The translations under genes were made by a program, and so were the position numbers. From positions 124,001-188,000 of the forward strand of contig JBQJBP010000002.1 of assembly GCA_052078155.1 (NCBI GenBank): a DNA stretch of 64,000 nucleotides, given 5' to 3'. Origin of the DNA: CAXBMB01 sp052078155. GTDB taxonomy: Bacteria > Pseudomonadota > Alphaproteobacteria > Kiloniellales > DSM-21159. Positions 17,822 through 26,609 of the stretch are shown here, in pieces. How positions within the stretch are numbered: the stretch's first letter is position 1; each line of letters starts with the position of its first letter. A model generated the notes under the pieces. It ran no database searches. It saw only the letters and a list, made by a program, of their open reading frames with translations, and was not told the DNA's origin.

Positions 17822-18027
17822 CCCGCGCCGACCGTTACGGGACTGCGCCAGATCAAAGACAGCAAGAGGTTTTTTGCTGCACTCTGAACGTCGTAACAGT
17901 TCAGGCGTTTTTTGCGCCTGCCTCAAACGATTGAGAAGCCTGGCATTCCGGCAGCGTTGTATGGCCGGTGCAAAGCTTCTGATCGCCTTATTCACCAGAC
18001 TGCTCATTGCAAGCTCACGAGGGCAAG

Positions 18028-19239
18028 ATGTCCGACATCAAAAAAGTTGTGCTCGCCTACTCAGGTGGCCTCGATACCTCCATCATCCTGAAATGGCTTC
18101 AGGAAACCTACAACTGCGAAGTGGTGACCTTCACCGCCGACCTGGGACAGGGTGAGGAACTCGAGCCGGCACGACGAAAAGCCGAGCTGCTGGGCATCAA
18201 GCCGGAAAACATCTTCATCGATGATCTGCGCGAGGAATTCGTGCGGGACTTTGTCTTCCCCATGTTCCGCGCCAATGCGGTCTATGAAGGGCTGTACCTG
18301 CTGGGCACCTCCATCGCCCGCCCGCTGATCGCCAAGCGGCAGATCGAAATCGCTGAACAGGTTGGCGCTGACGCCGTCTCACACGGTGCCACCGGCAAAG
18401 GCAATGACCAGGTCCGCTTCGAGCTGGGCTACTATGCCCTGAACCCGGACATCAAGGTCATCGCCCCCTGGCGCGAATGGGATCTCAACAGCCGTAAATC
18501 CCTGATCGATTTCGCTGAAAAACACCAGATCCCCATTGCCAAAGACAAACGGGGCGAAGCGCCTTTTTCTGTCGATGCCAACCTGCTGCACGTATCTGCA
18601 GAGGGCAAGGTTCTGGAAGATCCCTGGGATGAAGCGGAAGAATACGTCTACTCCCGCACCCTATCCCCGGAAGAAGCCCCGGACAAAGCCACTTACATCG
18701 AAGTGGAATTCAAGAACGGCGATCCCGTGGCCATCGATGGCGAAGCCATGAGCCCGGCCACCCTGCTGACCGCGCTGAACAAGTACGGCCACGACAACGG
18801 CATTGGCCGTCTGGATCTGGTGGAAGGTCGCTTTGTCGGCATGAAGTCCCGCGGCATCTACGAAACCCCGGGCGGCACCATTCTGCTGGCGGCCCACCGC
18901 GGCATTGAGCAGATCACTCTGGACCGGGGTGCCATCCATCTGAAGGATGACCTCATGCCCCGCTATGCAGAGATCATCTACAACGGCTTCTGGTTCTCAC
19001 CGGAGCGCGAGATGCTGCAGGCGGCCATCGACAAGAGCCAGGAGATGGTGGAAGGCACTGTGCGCCTGAAACTCTACAAAGGCACCGTTTCCGTGGTCGG
19101 CCGCAAGTCCGAGAAGTCGCTCTACTCCATGGAGCATGTGACTTTCGAAGAAGACAGCGTCTACGACATGAAAGATGCCGAAGGCTTTATCCGCCTGAAC
19201 GCCCTGCGCCTGCGCCTGCTGCAGCGTCAACGGGGATAA
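18028..19239 (+). CDS. argG: argininosuccinate synthase
   Basis: A 403-residue cytosolic enzyme joining citrulline and aspartate at the cost of ATP to AMP, the penultimate step of arginine synthesis. The PP-loop AYSGGLDTS (residues 9-17) binds ATP. SHGATGKGNDQVRFE, the citrulline/aspartate site blocks (DKRGEAPFSVDANLLH) and the C-terminal YKGTVSVVGRKS are family signatures. The ATG at 18028 has GAGGG seven bases upstream; a TTG 21 bases earlier is less likely. It is followed by a strong terminator and is monocistronic; argH is not in the window. Confidence 0.98.
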   Translation: MSDIKKVVLAYSGGLDTSIILKWLQETYNCEVVTFTADLGQGEELEPARRKAELLGIKPENIFIDDLREEFVRDFVFPMFRANAVYEGLYLLGTSIARPLIAKRQIEIAEQVGADAVSHGATGKGNDQVRFELGYYALNPDIKVIAPWREWDLNSRKSLIDFAEKHQIPIAKDKRGEAPFSVDANLLHVSAEGKVLEDPWDEAEEYVYSRTLSPEEAPDKATYIEVEFKNGDPVAIDGEAMSPATLLTALNKYGHDNGIGRLDLVEGRFVGMKSRGIYETPGGTILLAAHRGIEQITLDRGAIHLKDDLMPRYAEIIYNGFWFSPEREMLQAAIDKSQEMVEGTVRLKLYKGTVSVVGRKSEKSLYSMEHVTFEEDSVYDMKDAEGFIRLNALRLRLLQRQRG

Positions 19240-19280
19240 GACATCGGCTGGCCGACAGCCTCTTTCAGCCAGTCACAGAA

Positions 19281-19320
19281 AAAAGGGCGGTGCTTGATGA
19301 TAAAGCACCGCCCTTTTTCC
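19281..19320. terminator. bidirectional terminator between argG and the TSUP gene
   Basis: AAAGGGCGGTGCTT pairs with AAGCACCGCCCTTT, with T-runs on both strands. It lies between the convergent ends of argG (19239) and the TSUP gene (19330). Confidence 0.93.
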
Positions 19321-19329
19321 ATTTTGTAT

Positions 19330-20106
19330 CTAGACCAGCTGCAGGGCTGACTGGCCTGCCATGTACAGCCCCATAAAGAGCAGTGCCAGAAAGAGCAGAC
19401 GACGGAACAGCTGCTCCGACAGGCGCTGACGGATTTTCTGACCTGCCAGCATGCCCAGCAAGGCAGGCACCAGGGCCAGGGCAGACTGCACCCCCATCTC
19501 CCCATCCAGAAACCCCTGACCGCCCAAAGACACAGCCAGACCGACGGTCGACAGACCGAACAACAGGCCCATGGCCTGGATCAGCTGATCCCGGCTGAGG
19601 CCCAGTGCCTGCAGATAAAAGACACCAGGGACGGCAAAGGCACCGGTCATGCCGGTCAGAACACCGTTGAGCGCACCCAACGAAGGACCGGCCCAGCGGT
19701 CTTGCCGGGCGGACAGGTCAAAGCGCCAGCCTGCCAGCCCCACCAGGCCATAAAGGATCAGGCTCAGACCCAGCAACAGGGTCAGCCAGGACAGCTCCAC
19801 CAACACCAGCATGATGCTGCCCGGCCCGATCATCAGTGTGGCCAGCAGCAGGAAAGGCCAGGTTCGCCGCAGCACCTCCAACAGGTGCGGGCCGACAAGA
19901 GCCTGCCAAAGATTGGTGGCAAAAGTCGGCACCAGCAACAGTGCCATGGCCGATGGCAGATCAAGCACCAGAGCCAGCAGCACCAGGCTGACAGTCGGCA
20001 TGCCCAGTCCGACCACCCCTTTGACCAGACCGGCCAGCAAGAAGGTGGCGAAGACCAGCATCAGCATGAAAGGATCAGAAAACAGCGCCAAGGATTTATC
20101 CAACAA
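19330..20106 (-). CDS. TSUP (TauE/SafE) family permease
   Basis: A 258-residue integral membrane protein with about eight hydrophobic helices. Two related halves each begin with a Gly-rich kink (LLAGLVKGVVGLGMPTVSL and ALNGVLTGMTGAFAVPGVFYLQ), the signature of TauE/SafE proteins, which export sulfur-containing or organic anions such as sulfite, sulfoacetate or taurine-derived compounds. No sulfur-metabolism genes are nearby, so the substrate is open. It is a single gene, with a repeat element in its upstream region. Confidence 0.88.
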   Translation of the reverse strand: MLDKSLALFSDPFMLMLVFATFLLAGLVKGVVGLGMPTVSLVLLALVLDLPSAMALLLVPTFATNLWQALVGPHLLEVLRRTWPFLLLATLMIGPGSIMLVLVELSWLTLLLGLSLILYGLVGLAGWRFDLSARQDRWAGPSLGALNGVLTGMTGAFAVPGVFYLQALGLSRDQLIQAMGLLFGLSTVGLAVSLGGQGFLDGEMGVQSALALVPALLGMLAGQKIRQRLSEQLFRRLLFLALLFMGLYMAGQSALQLV

Positions 20107-20193
20107 CAGAGGGAGCGACAGGAACGCCGAAACCTAGTGTGTGATCGACGGAAGGTGAAGTGCAATGCGCTTCACTGCTGTCGTGCCTCACCC

Positions 20194-20333
20194 TTAGAGT
20201 TAAATCGCTTGGAATGGACTGACTTCGTGAGGACGCTTGAGGCGTGAATTTTCCTCTGTTCGACCTGGTGGAGGATGAGCCACGGGTTAGAGGCAAACCC
20301 AAAGACCGACTAGAGAAGCCCATCCTGCGCTCG
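20194..20333 (-). repeat. RIME-like interspersed element, copy D (most diverged full copy)
   Basis: It aligns along its length to the reverse complement of 4007-4146: TTAGAGTTAAATCGCTTGGAA, GACTTCGTGAGGACGCTTGA, GGCGTGAATT, GGTGGAGGATGAGCCACGGG, TTAGAGGC and CCCATCCTGCGCTC. Many point differences suggest an old insertion. It sits between the divergent TSUP and LysE genes; nothing else is supported in 20107-20459. Confidence 0.7.
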
Positions 20334-20459
20334 TCCCGCGGGACGCCCTGATATCATCTATCTTGCCTTCATAAATCGGTCAGCTATGATGACCTTTATT
20401 CTGGCAGCGGCGAGGCTCATGCTCTAGGTAGCGCCGCCCCTTCCGAAAGGCAGCTGATC

Positions 20460-21200
20460 ATGGCTTTTGAACTTGTCCTGCTCTGGACCATAGCCATCAC
20501 CCTGTTGATCCTGACGCCCGGCCCAGCCGTGCTGATGGTCGGCTCACAGGCCGCCCGGTATTCCTGGCGCGCCGGGATCTATGCCTCTTGTGGCGTGCTG
20601 CTCGCCAATGCCCTTTATGGCCTCCTGGCCATTGCCGGACTGGGCGCCGTTTTGATGTCTTCCCAGTTTCTCTTTGAAGTCATCAAGTACAGCGGGGCGG
20701 CCTATCTGATCTATCTGGGCCTGCGGGAGATCATATCCTCCTTTCGCAAAGCCGAGGCGCCTACTGCCGCCACCGGCCACAATCAACCCAGCAGCCAAAG
20801 CGCCTCCGAAAGCAGTTACCCAGCAAAAACCGTCACGGGTCCTGATCAACGCGTGGGACGCAGCGCTTTTCTGAAAGGCCTGATCTCCCAGCTGGCCAAC
20901 CCAAAATCAGTGATTTCCATGGGGGCGATGCTGCCTCAGTTCACCGATCCCAGCGGCAGCTGGAGCCTGACCAGTCAGATGCTGCTCCTGCTGGTAATCT
21001 GTACAGTCATTGAGCTGCCTGTTCTGGCCTTTTACGCCTGGCTGGCCCGTACGGGGGCCAAGATTGGCGGGCGCTACTTCGCCGGTCCAAAACTGAAGCG
21101 CTGGCAGGATCGCCTGTCCGGCGGTCTGCTGGTGGCCATCGGGGCCGGTGTTGCCTCTGTCCGCCGCCCTGCAGGGATGAAGGCCGCTGATCTGCTTTGA
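20460..21200 (+). CDS. LysE/RhtB-family amino-acid exporter
   Basis: A 246-residue inner-membrane protein with six predicted helices. The N-terminal ITLLILTPGPAVLMVGSQAARYSWRAGIYASCGVLLAN block is diagnostic for LysE/RhtB exporters, and LKGLISQLANPKSVI is the equally typical middle motif. A polar insert of about 40 residues (roughly 97-135, Ser/Thr/Gln-rich) separates the halves and is longer than in RhtB. These transporters export lysine, threonine, homoserine or leucine; specificity is not predictable. Monocistronic; the next gene starts 242 bases on. Confidence 0.9.
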   Translation: MAFELVLLWTIAITLLILTPGPAVLMVGSQAARYSWRAGIYASCGVLLANALYGLLAIAGLGAVLMSSQFLFEVIKYSGAAYLIYLGLREIISSFRKAEAPTAATGHNQPSSQSASESSYPAKTVTGPDQRVGRSAFLKGLISQLANPKSVISMGAMLPQFTDPSGSWSLTSQMLLLLVICTVIELPVLAFYAWLARTGAKIGGRYFAGPKLKRWQDRLSGGLLVAIGAGVASVRRPAGMKAADLL

Positions 21201-21442
21201 CACACCGGTGAGGTAATCTGTGACCATCTTTTCTGGTCGTCGACCAGCAAACCGGCAAACCAGGCGATTTCAACCTGACGCCAACCCACGATTAGGGGAT
21301 AAAATCCACGGATCTGACTGCCAGGCGCTCAACTGGAAACCCCGGAACCCCGATAGATCAACCAGCTCTGGTCGATAGCCTCTCGAATTATGTGATATAT
21401 CTATGATAGGACTGGCAGAAACCTGCCCCTGTCATCTAACCA

Positions 21443-22630
21443 ATGGAACTGAACCTCATGTCCGCTGCCGCTTTTCCAGCACCCCTGCGCCCTGAAATCA
21501 TGTCTTTGGAAATGTCCCGCATTCAGCAGATTTTCGAGCTGGGTGTCGGCCGCGATGATGTGTTCCCTCTTTATGTGGGCCAGGGAGATGAGGGCACGCC
21601 TGCCTTTATCTGCGACGCGGCAACAGAGGCTTTGAACGCAGGCCATACCTTCTACACCCATAAACGGGGCCTGCCGGAACTGCGCCAGGCGCTGGCTGAC
21701 TACAATGGACGCCTGTTCCAGGCCGGTGACGATCCGGAACGGATCACCGTGACCGGCAGCGGCATGCACGCCATCACCATCATTCTGCAGGCCATCTTGT
21801 CGCCCGGTGAAAAGGTCATCGTGGTTTCCCCGGTCTGGCCCAACATCATGGCCGCCATCACCATTGCAGGCGGTCAGGTGACCCCGGTCACCCTGGACCC
21901 CACCGAAGACGGCGGCTTTCATCTGGATCTGGACAAGCTGGCCGCCGCTGTCGATGACAAGACGCGGGCGATCTTCATCGCCTCACCCGGCAACCCCACC
22001 GGCTGGATGATGGAAAGCGAAGAACAGCAGGTTGTGCTGGATCTCTGCCGGGAAAAGAAAATCTGGTATCTGGCTGACGAGGTCTATCACCGCTTTACCT
22101 TTGACCGGGAAGTGGCCCCGTCGGTCGTGTCTCTGGCTCAGCCGGAAGACCCCGTAATCTCCATCAACTCTTTTTCCAAATCCTGGGCCATGACCGGCTG
22201 GCGGCACGGCTGGCTGACCCATCCGGCCTCCCTGGGCACGATCCTGACCAACATGATCGAATTCACCAACTCCGGCACCCAGGCCTTCCTGCAGTATGGC
22301 TGTCTGGCCGCCATTGAGCAGGGTGAGGACTATGTAAAACGCTCGGTCGAAATCTGCCGGACCAGCGGCGAGGTGGCCTATCAGGCGCTGGCAGCTCTTC
22401 CACGTGTAAAAGTTGCCCGACCTCGGGCTGCCTTCTACAGCTTCTTTGCGGTCGAGGGCGTGACGGACTCCCTGGCCTTTGCCAAGCAGATTCTGAACGA
22501 GTCGGGCGTTGGACTGGCCCCGGGATCAGCCTTTGGTCCGGGAGGTGAAGGCTATCTTCGCCTTTGTTTTGCCTCATCTGAGACGGTCATTTCGACTGCT
22601 ATGGACAAATTGCGCCATCAACTGGCTTAG
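21443..22630 (+). CDS. PLP-dependent class I/II aminotransferase
   Basis: A 395-residue fold-type I aminotransferase. The PLP-binding elements are all visible: YTHKRGLPELRQALADY, GSGMHAI, the SPGNPTGWMM block with its Asn, LADEVYHRFTF with the Asp and Tyr, SFSKSWAMTGWRHGW with the Schiff-base Lys (near residue 244), and the substrate-binding Arg in YLRLCFA. It belongs to the aspartate/aromatic aminotransferase Ib-like group; the exact substrate is uncertain. Two in-frame ATGs (21443 and 21458) are possible and neither has a clear ribosome-binding site. It is a single gene between the LysE exporter and the DUF1127 peptide. Confidence 0.88.
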   Translation: MELNLMSAAAFPAPLRPEIMSLEMSRIQQIFELGVGRDDVFPLYVGQGDEGTPAFICDAATEALNAGHTFYTHKRGLPELRQALADYNGRLFQAGDDPERITVTGSGMHAITIILQAILSPGEKVIVVSPVWPNIMAAITIAGGQVTPVTLDPTEDGGFHLDLDKLAAAVDDKTRAIFIASPGNPTGWMMESEEQQVVLDLCREKKIWYLADEVYHRFTFDREVAPSVVSLAQPEDPVISINSFSKSWAMTGWRHGWLTHPASLGTILTNMIEFTNSGTQAFLQYGCLAAIEQGEDYVKRSVEICRTSGEVAYQALAALPRVKVARPRAAFYSFFAVEGVTDSLAFAKQILNESGVGLAPGSAFGPGGEGYLRLCFASSETVISTAMDKLRHQLA

Positions 22631-22793
22631 GTGCGACAAGTTATTGAATAAACTATGAAAATCCATTCTGGAATCGCATAGCACGGACGCAAGAGTCGCA
22701 TTTGTAACGGCCGGTGAGAAGGCCTATCTCCTGTCCATCAGAGACGATCCTGCGGGGCTAGGCCGCCCGAGGATCTTTTTCAGGAGAAATGCC

Positions 22794-23006
22794 ATGGCCC
22801 ACACGTCTTTCGTTGCACCACAGTCCACCCTGACCCACGACATTGCCGCTTTCAGCGCAAAGGTCAGTAGTGCACTTGCCAGTCGGTTCGGCAAGCTGAC
22901 GGAATCCATGGCAGAAGAGCATAAGCGGGACCGCATGGCCCGGGCTCTGCACGGCCTGAACGAGCGTCAGCTGCAGGACATCGGCATCAGCCACTCTGCC
23001 CGCTAA
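22794..23006 (+). CDS. small DUF1127-containing protein
   Basis: A 70-residue basic peptide. The C-terminal part RMARALHGLNERQLQDIGISHS is the DUF1127 (YjiS-like) motif. In other alphaproteobacteria, short DUF1127 proteins act as RNA-binding or regulatory peptides affecting sRNA turnover and phosphate or arginine metabolism. CAGGAG lies 7-12 bases ahead of the ATG, a very good ribosome-binding site suggesting high expression. It has its own terminator and is monocistronic, typical for this family. Confidence 0.85.
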   Translation: MAHTSFVAPQSTLTHDIAAFSAKVSSALASRFGKLTESMAEEHKRDRMARALHGLNERQLQDIGISHSAR

Positions 23007-23110
23007 TCCAGCCGGCAGGTAAAGGAATGAGGATGTGTAAGACCTGAAACGAGGCCGAGTAGAGCGCTTCCAGCGCTCCTGAAGCCTCCTCTTCCCAGGC
23101 AACATATCCA

Positions 23111-23139
23111 GGGCGGCTCTTGAGCCGCCCTTTTCTTTT
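23111..23139 (+). terminator. terminator of the DUF1127 gene
   Basis: GGGCGGCTC-TT-GAGCCGCCC followed by TTTTCTTTT: a perfect 9-bp stem with a T-tract. Confidence 0.95.
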
Positions 23140-23226
23140 GCCTGTTGCTAGAGTCTCATCGTCTCATTTGGAATCACAAGGTGATTTCATAAATGACGTA
23201 AACAAGCCTCATATCAACCTGTTAGA

Positions 23227-23283
23227 GGGTGATTGACGACAGAAGCGCAGCGCCAGGCGCTTCGATTTCTGTCGATCACACTC
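23227..23283. repeat. bulged inverted repeat upstream of the EAL gene
   Basis: GGTGATTGACGACAGAAGCGC pairs with the inverted segment GCGCTTCGATTTCTGTCGATCACAC, giving matched runs TGAT, CGACAGAA and AGCGC with two bulges. It could be a short transposon-like hairpin or a leader structure. The rest of 23140-23458 is AT-rich and contains no supported gene. Confidence 0.5.
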
Positions 23284-23458
23284 CGGGGATTTTGTCCGGG
23301 CCGGGTTCAGGTACCGGACTGACTGCCCCGTTTTCATTTCCTTACCATTCATATTGGAAATTCTGCTTCCTATGATCTTAACAAGGCTGCAAAATCTGCT
23401 GTAGGGTAGTTTGAAAATAATTCCAGATTAATCGAATTAATTGACTGGAGTGGTGCTG

Positions 23459-25051
23459 GTGCAACTGAAACCAATTGTCTTGTCGATCGCCGCTGCTTTG
23501 GTTTTTGGCGCCGGGTTGCTGTTTGGCAGCTACAAATACGTCACCACACTGGAAGACCAGGAAATGGAAAAGCGGGCGAACTTTATCGTTCAGCGTTCCA
23601 TCAGCATCATGCTGGAACTGGCCATTCCCAAGGGGGAAGAAGACCGGGGGGCGTTGGCCCCTGAAACCCCCGGCACCTGCACAGAAGAAGACCTTAACCG
23701 CCTGCGCTACTGGGTCTATGCCTCCAGCTTTGTTGGCGATGTGGGCCTGATGAGCGGCGATATGCTTCTCTGCTCTGCTCTCTCAGGCATACGTGACGTC
23801 CCCTACAAGCTGCTGCCCGCCGACCGCACGCTGCCAGATGGCATGGAACTGAGATTGAATCGGGAGCTGACCTACGCCCCCGGTTCAGAGGTCATGGTGC
23901 TGAACAAAGACCAGTGGATCATGGCCATGAAGCCGAACTTCGTGGACGAATTCCGCTATCTCGATAAAAACCAATACGATCTGCAGCTTTACTTCATTGG
24001 GGCGGAAGAGACCCCCTTTGTCCGGATCGGCAAGCAAATCGGTGCGGTCGAAGCCAGCTGGTTCTACCAGGACGGTGTTGAGTGGGAAAAAGACAACCTC
24101 TACGCCCGCAAATGCACAGACGATGGCCGGATCTGTGCCCTGCTGCACTATCCTGTGGACGTGATCAGGGCCAACCGGGCCGATACAATGGACTGGGTGG
24201 CGATGATCAACCTCATTTCCATTCTGGCCATCGGACTGGCGGTTTATGCCCTTTACAACAAGCAGACAAACCTCAGCACCCAGCTGAAGCGGGCCATCCG
24301 AAACGACGAACTGTTGTTGACCTACCAGCCCATCACCAGCCTGAAGAACAGCCATTGTACGGGGGCAGAAGCCTTGATGCGCTGGAACAACAAAGGGGAG
24401 TGGATACGTCCGGATCTCTTCATCGAGGTGGCAGAGCAACAGGGCTTCATCCGGGACATCACCCAATACCTGCTCAAACAGGCTTTTGCGGAAACGGCTG
24501 GAATCCTCAAAGCCCGCCCTGACTTCCGCCTGACCCTGAACGTCACGGCAGACGACCTGAAGGACCACTGGCTGCGTCATCAGCTGCAGGATCTGATCCA
24601 TCTGCACGAAATCTCCGCCGCTCAGATCGGCATTGAGCTGACGGAACGCACCCTGGCCGATGTCAAGGAAGTCTCCAAACTGCTGCAGGATCTGAGAACT
24701 CTCGGCTGTATCATCCTGATTGATGATTTCGGCACCGGTTACTCCAGCCTGTCTTACATCCGTGATCTGCCCTTCGACGTGCTCAAGGTCGACAAGTCCT
24801 TTGTCGACACCATCGGCACCGATGGCGTCGCGTCCGGCGTCCTGCCTCACATCATTGAAATGGGCCATGACCTGGGTGTGGAACTGGTGGCAGAAGGGGT
24901 GGAAACCGCAGAACAGGCCAGTTGGCTGGCAGAACAGGGCACGGAAAAGGCCCAGGGCTGGCACTACAGCAAACCGCTGCCTCTGTCAGACCTGCAGGAT
25001 TACCTGAAAGAAGAAAAGGCCCGCCGGACCGTATCGTCAGCCGTTGCCTGA
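23459..25051 (+). CDS. membrane-anchored EAL-domain cyclic-di-GMP phosphodiesterase with periplasmic CSS-like sensor
   Basis: About 530 residues. An N-terminal helix (IVLSIAAALVFGAGLLFG) and a second helix near 245 enclose a periplasmic domain that contains LLCSAL near residue 104, a variant of the CSS motif of redox-controlled E. coli PDEs, plus further Cys residues (TCTE, KCTDDGRIC). The C-terminal EAL domain is complete: EALMRW (Glu304), LNVTADDL, IELTERT, DDFGTGYSSL (422-431), LKVDKSF and VAEGVET, so it should hydrolyse c-di-GMP to pGpG. GTG at 23459 is preferred because GGAG lies 9 bases upstream; other in-frame starts lie 6-18 bases earlier. Periplasmic redox control is inferred. Confidence 0.9.
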   Translation: MQLKPIVLSIAAALVFGAGLLFGSYKYVTTLEDQEMEKRANFIVQRSISIMLELAIPKGEEDRGALAPETPGTCTEEDLNRLRYWVYASSFVGDVGLMSGDMLLCSALSGIRDVPYKLLPADRTLPDGMELRLNRELTYAPGSEVMVLNKDQWIMAMKPNFVDEFRYLDKNQYDLQLYFIGAEETPFVRIGKQIGAVEASWFYQDGVEWEKDNLYARKCTDDGRICALLHYPVDVIRANRADTMDWVAMINLISILAIGLAVYALYNKQTNLSTQLKRAIRNDELLLTYQPITSLKNSHCTGAEALMRWNNKGEWIRPDLFIEVAEQQGFIRDITQYLLKQAFAETAGILKARPDFRLTLNVTADDLKDHWLRHQLQDLIHLHEISAAQIGIELTERTLADVKEVSKLLQDLRTLGCIILIDDFGTGYSSLSYIRDLPFDVLKVDKSFVDTIGTDGVASGVLPHIIEMGHDLGVELVAEGVETAEQASWLAEQGTEKAQGWHYSKPLPLSDLQDYLKEEKARRTVSSAVA

Positions 25052-25059
25052 CCTGCGTC

Positions 25060-25120
25060 TTAGAGCATGATCGGTTTAGTTAGAAGCGCTTTGCGTTCGC
25101 TCTTAAACCGATTTGACTCA
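25060..25120 (+). repeat. RIME-like element, internally deleted copy E
   Basis: Only the two ends are present: TTAGAGCATGATCGGTTTAG, TTAGAAGCGCTTTGCGTT, then directly CTTAAACCGATTTGACTCA. About 80 internal bases of the reference copy are missing, leaving a 60-bp near-palindrome. The left half is almost identical to the copy at 4007. Confidence 0.88.
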
Positions 25121-25136
25121 TGAAACGCACAAAAGA

Positions 25137-25167
25137 AAAGGCCATCCCCGATCAGGAGATGGCCTTT
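25137..25167. terminator. terminator between the EAL gene and scoB
   Basis: AAAGGCCATC pairs with GATGGCCTTT around an 11-base loop. T-rich stretches follow on the minus strand (CTTTTCTTTT), fitting scoB, which ends at 25210. Confidence 0.88.
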
Positions 25168-25209
25168 GTCTTGTCAGAAACCACCCGTTCGAGCGGTGGT
25201 CTGAGATCC

Positions 25210-25863
25210 TTACGCGGCTTTGCCCAGGTCCGGGCTGACGGTAAAGGAGGCTTCCGTGTTCTGCTGAACCTCTTCCAGGCTCACGCCGTCTGCCAGCTCA
25301 ATCAGGGTCAGGCCCTCGTCCTTGTCCAGCAGGAAGACGGCCAGGTCGGTGATCACCATGTCCACCACACCCTTTCCGGTCAGCGGCAGGTTGCATTCCT
25401 TCAGCAGCTTGGCGCTGCCGCGGGCAGTGTGTTCCATCACCACCACGACCTTCTTGACGCCAGCCACCAGGTCCATGGCGCCGCCCATGCCCTTGATCAT
25501 CTTGCCGGGGATCATCCAGTTGGCCAGATCGCCGTTCTCGGCCACCTGCATGGCGCCCAGAATGGTCAGATCAATATGGCCGCCACGGATCATGGCAAAG
25601 GAGTCCGCGCTGGAGAAGTAACTGGTGGTATCCAGCTCGGTGATGGTCTGCTTGCCAGCGTTGATCAGGTCAGGGTCTTCTTCGCCTTCATAAGGGAAAG
25701 GGCCCATGCCCAGCATGCCGTTTTCGCTTTGCAGCTGCACGGTCATGCCGTCGGGAATGTAGTTGGAAACCAGAGTGGGAATGCCAATGCCGAGATTGAC
25801 GTAGAAGCCGTCGCGCAGTTCCTTGGCGGCGCGCTCAGCCATCTGTTCACGAGTCCAAGCCAT
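25210..25863 (-). CDS. scoB: 3-oxoacid CoA-transferase subunit B
   Basis: The 217-residue beta subunit of succinyl-CoA:3-ketoacid CoA-transferase. It moves CoA from succinyl-CoA to acetoacetate, feeding ketone bodies or acetoacetate into acetyl-CoA metabolism. NLGIGIPTLVSNYIP and QSENGMLGMGPFP are family blocks; the Glu of SENG is the residue that forms the CoA-thioester intermediate. GGGHIDLT-like RGGHIDLTILGAMQV and GAMDLVAGVKKVVVVMEHT are also typical. It lies 38 bases after scoA in one operon, ends in a terminator, and has AAGGAGAG ahead of its ATG. Confidence 0.96.
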   Translation of the reverse strand: MAWTREQMAERAAKELRDGFYVNLGIGIPTLVSNYIPDGMTVQLQSENGMLGMGPFPYEGEEDPDLINAGKQTITELDTTSYFSSADSFAMIRGGHIDLTILGAMQVAENGDLANWMIPGKMIKGMGGAMDLVAGVKKVVVVMEHTARGSAKLLKECNLPLTGKGVVDMVITDLAVFLLDKDEGLTLIELADGVSLEEVQQNTEASFTVSPDLGKAA

Positions 25864-25901
25864 GGTGGCTCTCCTTCAAATGTCTTTGTTGTCGCCGAAA
25901 G

Positions 25902-26609
25902 TTATGCGCGCGGGCGCGTGGTGCGCTGCTCGATGTGCTTTTCCGCATCAGGCACATGAATGATCCGCTGCACAAACACACCTGGCGTCATGACCTCATC
26001 GGGGTCCATCTCGCTGGGATCGACAATGTGCTCCGCCTGCACAACGGTCACCTTCCCGGCGGTGGCCATCATGGGATTAAAATTGCGGGCGGTCTTACGG
26101 TAGATCAGGTTGCCTTCCGTATCGGCCTTCCAGGCATGAACGACGGCCACGTCTGCCACCAGACCCCGTTCCATGACGTAGTCTTCACCATCGAAGTTGC
26201 GCACTTCCTTGCCATCGGCGACCGAGGTGCCCACACCGGTTTTGGTGAAGAAGGCCGGAATGCCGGCACCGCCTGCACGGATCTGTTCAGACAGCGTGCC
26301 CTGAGGCGTGAAAACCACCTCCAGCTCACCGGCCAGATACTGTTCTGCAAAGCGCTTGTTTTCACCCACGTAGGAAGACACCATGGTCTGAATCTGGCGG
26401 GTTTCCAGCAAACGACCCAGGCCGATGCCGTCGACTCCGGCATTGTTGGAAATCACCCGCAGGCCGGTCACGCCGGAGCGCTGGATGGCGCCGATCAGTT
26501 CATCGGGAATACCGCAGAGACCAAAGCCACCGGACATCAACGTCATGTTGTCCGAGAGCAGGCCTTCCATGGCCGCATCCGCATTCGGATAAATCTTGTT
26601 CGTACTCAC
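25902..26609 (-). CDS. scoA: 3-oxoacid CoA-transferase subunit A
   Basis: The 235-residue alpha subunit of the same CoA-transferase. SGGFGLCGIPDELI near residue 26 and ISNNAGVDGIGLGRLLE are the CoA-binding family motifs; GGAGIPAFFTKTGVGT and YRKTARNFNPMMATAG are also diagnostic. A GTG start at 26609 is chosen: GGAGAG lies just upstream and the protein then begins at the normal family N-terminus. The frame stays open to 26861 but the extra residues are unlike any ScoA. It forms an operon with scoB. Confidence 0.95.
   Translation of the reverse strand: MSTNKIYPNADAAMEGLLSDNMTLMSGGFGLCGIPDELIGAIQRSGVTGLRVISNNAGVDGIGLGRLLETRQIQTMVSSYVGENKRFAEQYLAGELEVVFTPQGTLSEQIRAGGAGIPAFFTKTGVGTSVADGKEVRNFDGEDYVMERGLVADVAVVHAWKADTEGNLIYRKTARNFNPMMATAGKVTVVQAEHIVDPSEMDPDEVMTPGVFVQRIIHVPDAEKHIEQRTTRPRA

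Noticed and set aside
17530..17934. 134-residue open frame between the repeat at 17362 and argG
   Set aside because: Composition is Pro/Arg/Gly-rich with no domain, its start has no ribosome-binding site, and it overlaps the likely argG promoter and leader hairpin.
20325..20345. GTCCCGCGGGAC as an operator
   Set aside because: A 12-bp GC palindrome of this kind arises easily by chance in GC-rich DNA and overlaps the end of repeat copy D.
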